Below are positions 35,416 to 48,900 of a stretch of 64,000 bases of DNA, in pieces (the first letter of the stretch is position 1; each line of letters opens with the position of its first letter). Below the pieces are notes generated by a model. It saw nothing but the letters and a program-made list of their open reading frames with translations. It was not told where the DNA came from and made no database searches. The stretch comes from Girardinichthys multiradiatus (lineage: Eukaryota > Chordata > Actinopteri > Cyprinodontiformes > Goodeidae): NCBI RefSeq assembly GCF_021462225.1, contig NC_061805.1, positions 31,823,958 through 31,887,957 of the forward strand, in the 5' to 3' direction. Made by a program: the position numbers and the translations under genes.

Positions 35416-38400
35416 CTGCATGTAAAGCAAAGACAATGATTGAAAATAAAATAACACCAAACACTTAAAGTCCGTAACATTTCTATCTCAATTTTCAGTT
35501 AGTGTCTCACAAAGCATTCACACAACTTCACATTTTGTTACCGTACAACCATAAACGTAAATGTATTTTACTGGAATTTTATGTGATAGACCAACACAAA
35601 GTAGCACATTTTTATTTGTAAAGTGGAAGGAAACTGAACCTTTGCCCAGGTTCTGAATTAGATTTAGGTCTGTACTTTGACTGGACCATTCTAACACATA
35701 AATATGCTTTGATTTAAAATAATCCCTTGTAGCTCTGGCTGCACTGGAGCCCCAGTCCCTGCTGAAGAAAAATATACCCACATGATGCTGCCACCTTCAC
35801 ATTTCACAGTGGAGATGAAGTGTTTTTACACCCCGTTTTGCATCCAGATCTAAAAGTCATATTTTTGATCTTGTTAGACCAAAAACCTTCTTTTACATTT
35901 GTGATGTCCAAAACATGGCTTGTGGTATACTGAAAATGGGAGTCCTTATGGCTTTCTTTCAAAAATGCCTTTCTTCTTGAAATAATGGCCAGATTTGTGG
36001 AGTGCACAACTAATGGTTGTCCTCTAAACATATCCTCCCACCTGAGCAGAAGATCTTTGCGGCCTCGTCCAGAGTTACCTTTGGCCATTTTTTGAGTAGC
36101 TCTCTTCTTGGGAAGATGGCTACTCAGGTTTGCAGCTGTGCCATACACGTTTTGGATAATGGACTGAACAGAGATGTCCAAAGATGTTCAAATCCTAGAA
36201 TATTGTTTTCTAAGCTAAGCTTGCTTTAAACTTCTCCAGAGCTTAAATATGCTGATGTGTTCGGTGTGTTCTTTTGTCTTCCTGATGCCTCTTGGGCCAT
36301 CACAGAACAGCTTTATTTATATTGAGATTAAATTACAGAGCCTGACATTAATTACTAATTAGTCAAATTTTAAAGCCAATTGGTTGAACTGGGATTTATT
36401 TAGGGGTATCAGAGTGAATGAGGTTGAGATGTATCACATTCCTACCACCTGGAGATAATGGTCAGGTTTCATTGTTCGATCATATAAAATCCCAAATGAT
36501 TACTCTGAAATATGTGGTTGTATCATGACAACATTTCAAAACGTTCAAGGGATGTGAATACTTTTGCAAGGCACTGTGTTTCAATATATGTGGAAAAAAC
36601 ATGCAACTTCTGGCATACTAATATTAATTTTTTCCTTGATTCTACAATGTGGCGTGTATTAAGTAGTATTGAGGATACTGGATTCACACAGCGTTTCTGA
36701 CCTCAGGCTCATGTGTGTCTTGCAACAGAGAGCAGTGACATCGAGTGGGGATTACAGGGAGGATGAGAGCAACTGGGGGCAGGATAAGAAGTCTCAAAGA
36801 TTTTCAAGCCCAACACATACCATTGGCCTTTTTACAAACAGAAACAACTTTGTTGTTATGCACCTAGAGGACCTTCGGGTTTATCAGTTTTGTCTTTGCA
36901 TTTTTTGAAGGAAAAACTAAAATAGACCCAAGGAGATCTGGTTTTTACAGATGTGGTGTTATTTGCTTGATTGAAAATTTCAACTGTGCATGCATTAACA
37001 TTTAATAAAATAGAAAAAAAGAACAATGTTGAGTCTATTTAATAAAGAATTCACTAAACAATTTATAGATTATAAAGATGTTTTCTTAGTTTTAGACAGA
37101 AATTACCAAATCTGATCCCATGTCTGGGCTTGGGGTCCTGATCAAGGCATTTTAAAATTAACGCCCAGTACATAGGGAGCCAACATGGCTCACTCCCAGT
37201 TTTGCTGCCAGTTTTTTAGAAATCACACACTGTTTTCATGTGCAGGGCTTGCAAATCTGTATTATAGACTGTGCTCAGTTTTTTAATGATCTAACAAAAG
37301 TGTTTTCCCTTACAATCTAAGTGTTTATCACCTTTTACTCTGATGTTTGTGAGTACAAACAAGAAATTTGACTTTTGTTTCCATTGCTCACATTGTATAT
37401 CAAACATCAGTCCAAAACAACAACCACAATATGTAAAACACATATTGTGGTTGTGTTAATGTGATGTCCTCTGTGCCTTGTGCTCCCCTCTGCAGGAAAG
37501 ACTTGAGCAAATGAAACACTAAATTTCATGAATTTAATGGCTGAAATAAATTGCCAGTTGAATTAAGAACAAGTCATATCAAAACAGAGAATGTACATGC
37601 TAGCATTAGCCAACTACTTGTTAGCAGAAACAAGATATAAATTTATTGAAGAATCTAACTATGTTTGTAGAGTCCGATGTTATTTCCAAAACAACAGACA
37701 CATATCTGTCGGCTTCAAAGAAAACAAATACTAATCATCTAGAATGGCAGTGATGAGTGAGTAACGAGGGGCACAATCACATTACTAATGTAGACTAGGT
37801 ATGCAACTAATCTTTATATTGGTAATCAGTTCAAAGTCAATTCATTACGAAATGTATATATTTTTGTACAGCTTTGGCTTTATTGTTGTTCTGAGTGAGT
37901 ACTTCGTTTAGCATGTATACTCCAGTTAACAATTATTTGATTACCTAATTAGTTAAAAACTATTTCAATGATCAATTAATCATGATTAATAGATTAATTG
38001 TTTCAGCCCTGATGTAGAAAATGTAATATTGATATGGTTATTAAGGTACTGAGTTTTCAAGATTACATGGGACTGATTTTACCAAAGTACCAGACTGACA
38101 CTCTGTATTGACAAATAACATTCTTAAAATACCTCAGATCACAATCAGGGACAAACAAAATCCTGATCGAGATACATCCAATTATCTTTTTATTGTTCTT
38201 CTCAAGGGCTTTTACATTAGAGAAATCATAATCACAAATGTGGCAAAAAACAAACAGTGCAATTAATCGCTTTCTGTCGCCACATGTTCGCTCAGGAAGA
38301 GACATTGCTACAGAGTAAATGACTCGGTTAGATTTTCTTAGATAGAAAACGTTTTAGCAGTTTTCATTATTAACTGAATTTTACTGCATTGTATTATTAC

Positions 38401-39873
38401 CAGAATTAAACTGGAACGTAGGTAGTTCAATTTGAATGTGTCTATATGACTGGATTGGATTGATTTCAATATTTGTCTTATAAATTGCCTTGAAAGGACA
38501 TTTGTTGTGAGTTTGCGCTATATTGTAGAAATGTATTATTTATTTATTGAAATGTATTTATTTAAGTATATTACTAGAAGGGATAAATTAAAGCATTCTA
38601 AAAAAAACTGGAAAATACATTTTAATACCAACCCTTTTGTGACTGTTTGGAGCAGCTGCAATAGAAATTTGAGTAGTTGCACAGCCCTACTCTGGACTTT
38701 TGGTATAATTAGCTGAAATGAAACTGTTTTCCTGGTTTTAACTCACCTTTAACCAACTTTACCAGTCATCTGTTAATGCCCTTATTTATTTGGTTTGGTC
38801 TTGACTGTATTTTGTATTCTGGCATAGGTCAAAAGGGGATCTCCCTCACCTATGGCGAGTTAGTTTGAACCCCTTGTTGCAGTGACTCAGGCTTAAACTG
38901 CCCAATAAAGACAAATGAGTCCCACACAGGCTTGGAGCCCCAGCGTTCTGTTAACTGTGTGAAACTATGACACAGTTAAACTCTGGTTTATTGGAAAAGA
39001 CCAACCCAATCTTTTTTCTTATTATCATAACACTTTCATGATTGGACTACGTGTAATAATCTTAAATTTAGGACCCGTATTTTGCACAGAGACAACCACA
39101 GCCCATCAGAGATGTTATTTTTACAAAGTGTTGTCTACCTTCTACCACAAGGGGGTACTGCAGGGTGCTGCAGAGGTGGATTTTTCAAGGCAATGTCACC
39201 TGAGATTAGATATATCTGCTCTGGTCTAATCTGTGGTTTCTTGGCATGTTTATGCACTGTGTGTAAGTCCCACTCTCAGTGTGTCTGTTTGTCTCTTTGT
39301 GTACACCATAGAGCGTGTCTTGTATCACACCTGCACAGAGGTGAACACGCTCACCTGAGAGGATTAAAGGGGCGCGGCTCCGAGCGATCTCTTGGCGGCT
39401 TAGGGAGCAGACTTCGAGCACCAGCGGCGTCCACCTCCATACGTACAGAGGAGTTTTGGGATCGACCAGGCCGTGTGGAGGAAGAGGAGGAGGCACTCGG
39501 AGCAGGGAGAGGCTCCAAGGAGCGCCTGTCGGTGGGTTTGTAAGTCGAGATGCCCTCATTCCTCCAGTGTGGGCCTGGGCTGGTGGAGCGGGAGGAGTGG
39601 GCACTGGAGGACTTGCTCTGGGCTCCCTGACTTTGGCCACTTGCTTTAGCCTGGTGGTAGCGGTGAGCTGAGTGGGAAGATAAATTAAACTTTTAACCAG
39701 CAGAGCTTGTGCAGTTAAGACTGTGGTCAAGAAGTATACCACATCACATTAAGATCTGGGCAGCAGTTGATAAAATAAAGTTGCTGCTTGACACAGAGAT
39801 GAGCTTTAGACAAACTAATTAGTCAAAACAGTTTGGAAAGTTTAACAAGATAGACAGAATGCAAAACAAACTT

Positions 39874-39917
<44 letters not shown>

Positions 39918-42900
39918 TTTTGATTTAACTTCAGTCATTACTTCTGGTGACAAATATAGGATTATGTGAGACTTACAAAGTTTCTGTTTAGACCATGGTT
40001 AAGGATGTATCTTATGTTTTATTTACATTGCAAGGTACATATAAGAATTAAGTGTTTTTAAATTGAGGAAACCTTTTTCTTTTTTTTCGATAACTTATTT
40101 GTTTTCTACTGCTACCTGGGCGTGGCGGGAACCCAGCCAGGGTGCTATGTTCCCCAATGCAAGCACGAATGTGTGGATTTCCTGTTTGTTGTGTTCTCCT
40201 TGTTTATCCAGGAGAGAGGGGCGGGACTACACCAGATCTGTCTGTCTTAAGAGTGTTATTTGCCAGGTACCTTCTTGTGATGGTTTGTGTGCATCATATT
40301 ACAGTCTAATTGGCCATAGATGATCAGTTCTAATACTAATAGTCTTGGTAACAGTCACCCTGTCACATTCCAACTGTGTGAGTTGGAATGTGAAATCATT
40401 CAATGGCCCAGTTAAATTTAGGAAAATTATGACACATTTGAGACAACTTGATGCTAATATTGCTTTTCTACAGGAGACCCATGTGCAGGCAGCTGATTAT
40501 ATGTATTTGAGCAGACGATGGTCTGGTCAGGTGTATCAATCTAATTTCCGATCTAAATCGAGAGGTGTCGCAATCTTAATTAGTAAGCAAGTACAATTTA
40601 CAGTATCTAGTGTACATGCAGACACTGCTGGACATTATGTTACTGTGGTGGGAAAGTTATTTGCACTTCCGGTTATTTTAGCCTCAATATATGCACCAAA
40701 TTGGGATGATCACATGTTCTATAATACCTTTTTTTCAAAATTGCCTAACATTTCAACACATAATCTTATAATTGGGGGAGATTTGAACTGCGTGCTATCA
40801 TCTTCTGATCATAGCACAGTGGGTAAAATAAGTCTTTCTAAATCTGCCCAGTCAATTAACTCATTTCTTAGAACTTATAGTGTGGTAGACCTGTGATGTT
40901 TTCAAAATCCAATCTCAAGATCTTACTCGTTCTTCTCCCCTGTTCATAAGACTTACTCGCGGATTGACTACTTTCTTCTTGATAAACGGATTTTACCTTT
41001 AGTGAGGAAATGTGATTATGGAGCGATAGTCATTTCTGATCATGGTCCTCTTATAATGAATCTGAATGTCCTGGTCACACAATTGGTCTATCGGCCTTGG
41101 CGACTTAATCCTATACTCTTATCTGATGAAGACTTTGTCAAAATGCTCTCGTCAGAAATAACATTTTTCATTGATGTTAATCGAACACCGGGGATGCCTT
41201 CTGGCACTGTATGGGAGTCACTGAAGGCCTACTTGAGGGGTCAAGTCATTTCTTACTCTGCAAATAAAAAAAGGAAAGCCTGGAGTGGCTAAAACTGTTA
41301 ACAGATGAGATTTTGCGGCTAGACAGGGAATACAGCCAATCTGCCTCACAAGATTTACTGAAGAAACGTACATTACTACAAACTGAATTTAACATCCTAT
41401 CTATCCAACAGGCTGAGTATTTATTTATAGTCCAATTCAAGGTGGTATATTGTCTGCATTGGTCCAAGGACAAAGTGTGCAAGTTTGGACGGGACGTCGA
41501 TCCAACTTGTGATCGATGTAAACAATCTCCAGCTACACATTTACATAAGTTCTGGACTTGTCCAAGGCTGCATGTGTATTGGCAATCTATTTTTGGCACT
41601 TTCTCAGGAATATTTGGAGGAACTGTGCATCCGTTTTTCTGCATTCCGACTTTCATTCATAGATTCCTCTAAAATTACTCGGATATTTTAAAATTTGCTC
41701 CTTTTTGTAGGCAGGTAAAGTATTTCAGTATATTCTAAAACAGATTCTCACAGATTGGCGAACCCTACCCCTGTTTTTTTTTCTTTTCTCTTTCCTTTCA
41801 GTCTGACATTTCCTTTCTAACCCAGTCATGTTGTCAATTAGTTTAAAGTTATCCTAATTAGCTCAAGAGATGTTTTATTATCTGCATCTTGTTGCATTAC
41901 AAAACATTTCCAGCCCTTTTCGAACTTTTGTAACGTGTGCTGGCCACATCTATTGGGAAAGATTTGCAAAAAGCCGTAAAATAGATAATCTTTTACTGCA
42001 AAAACATAGACTTAAACTAAAAATGTAGAAAAGTCCAACTTTAATTTAAGTACATGTATTCAAAGAGAAAAGCAATGGTGTTAAAATTATTTTACCACAG
42101 GTGACAAAAGTATCGGATCATTTACTGTAAATAAATACTTTGTACAAATTCCTCTTACCAAAAAAGGTACTTTGTGTTCTCATATAACATTTCACAAAAT
42201 TGGAGTACACAAAGGTAGAAATCTTTGACCATTCCTGTTTGCTAATTCAGACGGTTGAATTAGCTTCGCAGCCATCAAGACCTGTAGGGGGCTGCTAGCA
42301 ACCCATGCATTTAAATAAGGTGTGGTGAACCAGGAAAAGATTCAAAACATGCAGGACACTGGCCCTTGAGGAGTGACTTTGGACCGTTGCTTTATATCAT
42401 CTACATTCCTTGATTCTCTCTGATGTGCTTTTCTCTTTAGCTTAGTTCACAGGTTTTCTATAGGACGTAGGTCTGAAGCCTGTGATGGCCATGAAGAAAG
42501 ATAGAGTTTGCAATTTGGTAACTGTTTCTGTGTTGATTTGGTGGTATGTCTTGGATTATTAGCCTGCTAAAAGACACAGTGCTAACCCAATTAAAATTTT
42601 CTGGCAGAATCCAAAAGATTTTGACTTAAACTGTTCTGTGATTTCAAAGAGTTTATTATGTTTTGCAATCTAACAAAGTCCCCAGGGCCTTTAGAAGAGA
42701 AACAGACCCACAGCATTACAGATCCTCCACTATATTTAACAGTGGACACGAGGTGTTACTGTTCCTTTGTTTAACACCTGACCCACCTGGAATGTTTGTT
42801 GCTCAAAAGTTCAAACTTAGTCTCATCTCACCAAAGCACAAAGTTTCAGTTGAAACCTAAAGAAACTTTAGAAAACTCCACAGGAACATTTCTGATAGCA

Positions 42901-45900
42901 GAACAGAAAGGGCCTTTGCTTGAATGTCTCCAAAAGAACCGTCTGGCATGCAGATGGCATCTAATGGTTGCTATGGAGACTTGGTGACCGCACGATGCCG
43001 TTCTTTGCAGTAGTTCTCTTAAAGTGAGCAGGAGATTTGTTTTACCTCCCTTAACATGCCCTTACTTTGTGTGGTGGCAAGATAAATATGTGTATTCGCC
43101 CCAACCTAGTGGCCAGAAGCCAAACAGGCCTATATGTGTCACGATACATTTATCCCCCAGGGTCAAAGAAAGTCATGGATTACAACTGAGACATTCCTAG
43201 AGACTCTGATCCATTTAATAAAATAGAGTTTAAATATCAAAAAGGCTTAAGTTGCATTTATTTTTGAACAAAAATGTAGCAGTTTCACCATTTGTTGCAC
43301 AGAATGCAACTCATAAGCTAGTTTAGTGCTTAGGCAACTTAGAAATAACTTTACTCTGAATGGTTTTACATTTCAGACTTCTAAGGGCAGCTTTAAAGGT
43401 TTATGTGCTTTGTGGGCAAACAAGTTTGTGAATGATGGGGTTGACATCACTTGCGTTGCACATGTGTGCTATTTTGTGTGAGCAGTAGTGGAGTAAGAGT
43501 GACTAAATATTTTAAATTGCAGTTTTGCAGCCTTTTCCACACCAACATGTTTTTTATCAGGAAGTAATTGTTGTCAAGGTTCAGTATGGTGCAGACTTAT
43601 CCAGCATCTTTGACTTTTACAGTTAGGCCTATGACCTCAAGATTTCTATTTATTATGCAACACATAAGCAATACAAGTTTTTTGCAAGGGCCTAATGGAA
43701 AGCAGGAGGTGACCTCACCGAATGCAGCACAGCGACATGGATCGTGCTTGTCCAAATAGTGCTCCAATGTGTCCCAGCCCCCTCCAACACGCACCATCAC
43801 ATGAGTCCGAAGGACCTGAGGGAAGGGAAGAGAAAACAAGGCTTCAATAGATAAATTGAATGCAACAGACATGCACATCTTAATACAAACAAACCCTTTT
43901 AAGCAAAAAACTCCATAGTTTAACAAGCGGGGCCGCCTGTTGATGGCAGGCTGAACCTCAGAGTTACATAACGTCTGGATTCACCCCTTTCCCTTACATC
44001 CCCACATCACCCCAAGCTGCTGCCATTAAGAGAGTTTTTCATTACTATGCAGACTGATGATTAGATTAAGTAAGGTAGCATAATAAAAAACCTCAGCATA
44101 TTTTTTTTTGGGTGTGTGCCTTGCTACCCAGTTTATCTGGTGTTTTCACATGGCAGCAGGATGAATTATCATGGTAATACTCCCCTGCTTAGCAGATTTT
44201 CAATTTTTCAGGACCAATTAGAAAAATGGGTGGGTCAGGATAAGTTAACAGAGGAGAGGTTGGGTGATATGTCACTTTCCACTCCCCTATGCTCTTCTTA
44301 GCACAGAGAAACCTGTCTCCCTCCAGGCAGAGGCTGCTTTTGTTGAAACTACACATTTTCCTTGATGTGACAGCTCTGTGGATGCACCCCGCTCCCTTGG
44401 GTTGCGTAACACAGTCTGCAAGCCACATGTTTCAAAGGATGCCCTGCCCCTTATTGCGAGGGCATCCAAGGCAATCCATATTGTTGAATCTGAGTGAGCT
44501 GACACAGAGTTTATTTAATTCGCATTCACACACGTGGCTCTGCATTTTATCAGCATGAATATGGTCAAAAAGAGTATGCAAACAACAGAAGAACCCTACT
44601 GTCTGACCCCTGCCTTTTCCCCAATACAATCCCTGAGAGGTTGCTGCGACTTTGTTTCATCTGCCTTCTACATTAAATCCGTCAGAACAGCTCATCTGCT
44701 TATCTCTATCAAACCAAAGGCTATAAACTGCTTACTCACCACTGTTTGACCTGATGCCAGTAACAGGTTTACTGTCTGTGTGATGCAGTGTGACTACCAT
44801 GAGACAGCAGTGCAAAGCCTGATTCATGTGCACCATAACATGCCATTTCATTTTAAACATCCCTGCAGTCAGACATGGACAATACATAGAAAATATCACC
44901 TAAAACAAATGTGCATTTAATTGTGAAGTTGAAGGAAAATGATGCATGTCTCACTCTGAGACCCATAGCATCATCCTGAACACTTCCCACCCACCAAGGT
45001 GAAGGGGGCAGCATCCTGCTGTGGGAATGCTTTTCTTCAGGAGGGATAGCGAAGCTGTTGAAAATTGATGGGAAGATGGACAAAACAAAATACTGGGTAA
45101 TCCTAGATGAAATACTGTTAAAGGCTTCAAAAGACTTGAGACTGGGGTGGAGGTTAACCTTGCAGCAGGAGAACAATCCAAATATATAGCCTGAGCTGCA
45201 ATGAAACAAATAAAAACCCATGTGTAAGCATGGGCAAAGTCCTAATTCAATTGAATATCTTTGGCAAAACGCTCTCCATCCAATCTCACTGATCTTGAGC
45301 TGATTTACAAAGAAGAATGGGCAAAGGATGATCCTAAACGACGGCCAGTTCAACAAAGCATTGACTTGAGGAGACTGAATTTGTGAGTGAAATATGAAAA
45401 ACATAGGTTTATTTCCTATGTGTTAGCCTATCAGATAAAATCCCAACATAATACTCTAGAGTTTGGTTTTGTGACATGACAAAATGTGAAATATTTTAAG
45501 TTTTATTAATAATTTTACAAGGCATTGCAAATATATGTGGGTGATAAATAGCAGCAGTTTTAGACTGTGGGTATTTAAGCTGAGACAAAGATTAAATAAT
45601 TATTGTTGTGCTTCCCTATTCTCCTCATGCAACGACTTTCTCCCTCTGCTCATTATATATACATGATGCATCAGCACCACTGAGCAGTTTCCCCTTAGCT
45701 GACCATGATTCATGTTAAAACTGAGGCTCAGCTGCCTGTTACACAGACTACTGAGGGGGGCTTCACAGGCTTTTTTAAGACCACAGAGACCCAATCCCTG
45801 TTTCTATGGGAACAGTGAACAGAGAGACTTATTGTCATTATTGCTGAGGCGTGTTTAAACACTGCTGATATTAAATTCGTGGTTCATTTCAGCTGTTGTT

Positions 45901-48900
45901 CCCAATGACCGAAGCCTCTCCTCCCACTGAAAAGAAACCCACACCCTGAGAACAAAAACATCCCATTGCCCACCAACCCTCAGCTCATAGGGTGCTGTTT
46001 GCTTTCAGGACTCCATCCTATTTCAGTGTGAGATCCTTGTCACAGCTTTAGTAGCTGTATAGGAGTTTGTAGACTGCTTTACCTCCCAGGAGAAGAATAA
46101 AGGAAGTCTGTGTGGTGCACTTGTAGCTGCTTAGGCAAGTACATAATCACTGTCATCCCCAGCTATGACTAAGCAGAGGGAGGAAACAGCTTGAAGGGAG
46201 CCAGTCTGACAAGTCAAAGGCTCAGAGTCATGCAAACACTCACAAACCCCAACACCGTCTCAAATATGACTCTCAAATTGAATGACTTCTTAAAGAGTCA
46301 AACACTAAACAAACAGTTCACAGTATGATTTAAGGGTATTATAAGAGATAGGTAGACATCAGGAAATACAGGGAAAAAATAGGATTTTCCTCTTATCTTA
46401 AGGGAAAAGCTTGCAGTTCGGGTGGTTTGTTCCCTAAATACTCACAAATGATTGCTTTCCTTTGGTCAGAGTATAAGGAAAACTGCAAAATCTATTTTCT
46501 CAAAAAGGTAGGTCCAAACTAGATGTCCAAGTAAAAAAAAAAAAAAATGCTTTCCCCATGACAGTTAGGAGAGGATCTTAACAAAAATAAGTAATACATA
46601 AAGCCTTTCTACCCTCTAGATCTCCTACGGTAAACAAAGACTGTCCAAAAGGAGACTTGAGATGCTTGAAAAAGAAAGAGATAAGTAGCCGGCAGGAAAT
46701 CATCGAATTACCTCTGGTTGGATTCTGAGGGGATCACCTGCACAATATGTAAAAAAACAACACAACAAAAAACTGTTTGCAATTCAATAATAGTTGACTT
46801 GCAAATCTGGTGTCGTGTTCAAACTTTGCATGCCATTATAATATCAAACATGTTTTAAATGTCCACATTATAATAGATCATAGAGAATCTGCATTGGTGT
46901 ACCCAAAGTACTGGAAGCACAGAACATGGGTTTGTTCCAACTGATATTAATATTTAACAACACTGCATTTACATAATTTTTCCAATAAAACAGGATAAGA
47001 ACTCAGATAATTAGCACCTTCAAGCTCCTCATACTGTGTTATAGTTCATGTTGGGTTTTTATTGTAACTTAATTTTTTATTATGTTTCAGTTGACAGCAA
47101 CATTACCAAACAATGAACATTATGGCATATGCTAATTACTGAATTTCATAAATGTGTCACTATATTCAGTCAGGGTCGCTGAAGTTCTTTTTGTATCTAA
47201 CATATTTCGTCTGTTTGTCCTATATTTGAGTGTTCTGAAGTGTTAAATGAGTCAGCTTTCATATCATGTAGATTTCCGCAACATTTGGAATTTACTGGAC
47301 AAAAGACGATGCATCTGCCCGGTTCCACATCCTTCCTATTGTTTTCTTGCAAGCCACTGTCAGAATTTTAGCCAGATATTTATCTTTACCACATGTATTC
47401 ATCTGAAAATATAGCACAGCACACACAGAACATTCAAAAGCAAATTATATCCAAGGATGAACACAAGAAAAATCAAAATAGTTTTGCTTTGTTTATTGTA
47501 TCTACAGTTAAGCTCCAAATTATTCATACCCCTGGCAGATTCGGATTTTAAATATTTTAGTTTTACCAACATATTTGTTCTGACTGGAAGTAAAATTGAC
47601 ATTTTTTATTGGCCCAGCCAGAGTCCAGACTTGAATCTGATGGAGAATATGTGTAGGGAGTTAAAATTAGGATAATGGAAAGGAAGTCTTCCAACCTTAA
47701 AGACTTAGTGCCAATCACCAAATAAAAAGCATCAAAATACCATTTGAAAAGCTTGTCAGCAACTATCAGAAGGGATTTTTTGCTGTAATGCTAATAGAGA
47801 TTTTTTCCATTGATTATTGAAAAAGATTTAAACAAGTATATTTAATGTTCGGGTATTTCTCCTATTTTGTATCTATATATTTATTGGTGTTGTTCATGTT
47901 GAGTATAGTAGCCATTGCTAGTTTTGTCAGAGCAATTAAAGGACCTACTGTCTGCTTTTATTGCAGATTTAAAGATGAAAATCTTTAAGCATTTAAAAAA
48001 AAGAGCTGAGAATCTTTTCTATTTGAATAAAACAAAGTTTAATAATGTTAATAAATAAATCTAAATAATCTCTCTCATTATTCTTGTATTTAGCAAACGG
48101 AAATAATTTTGGTAATACTAACTGACCTACACCAGGAAAGATTTTGTCTGATTTAATGTCAGTGAGAAACATAAGAGTACAGTGTCTTTTTAAACCAGGT
48201 ATCTAAATATTCAGTTTCACCTGTAAATATTCTTCAGATTTTCTGTGTATTGCCTGTGATTCAGAATTTATTTCAAACGTTTTATATCATCGTGTAGACA
48301 TGAGCATACACTGAAAAAATGACCTGAGTTTGGATCATTAATTACCAAAACATGCAGCATTTTTCCTCATTTTACCAACATTTTAAACTATGTTAAAAGT
48401 GCTTAATGTTACTAGCAGAAGGAGACTGCCAAAATGCTGGTAAAGACTCCTACTGTTTTATATAGTCAAAGTTTAAAATTACTTTGATACAGCTGTTTAT
48501 GTTAAGAGGCGTATACTGTAATTCACATTAGAATACAGTATGTAAAAATACAACATTAAAATGTTAAATAGTACATCTGAGGGCAAAGACTAAATGGTCC
48601 ACCAGAAATGACAAATACTGACAGTACTTGCAGACAGAAAGTCTGCTACTGTAATTTAAATACAATGAAACTGTAAAACCATCCAAAGTGTCCATTAATC
48701 TGGATGCGGTACATCTGAGGCAGGAGAGACCAAATCGATCTCTTCTGAACAGGCCTTCCGGTAATATCCCCTGAGGCCTGGTAAGGGTACGTATCAGGTC
48801 TCAAACTGAGAAAGGGATGACAACAGTTGGGCAGGAATCCAGCTATGCCAAGATAAGGAGAAACGCAGGAAATTACTGAAAGCTCTATTTATGTCTGCAT

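Noticed and set aside
39139..39158. CTCF-like CCACAAGGGGGTACTGC
   Set aside because: Two core mismatches; too weak to list as a site.
46712..46737. 26-bp minus-strand segment with acceptor TGTGCAG and donor GTAATT between the two GAR exons
   Set aside because: Inserting 26 nt between two phase 0 GAR exons would shift the frame and destroy the domain; likely a chance splice-site pair.
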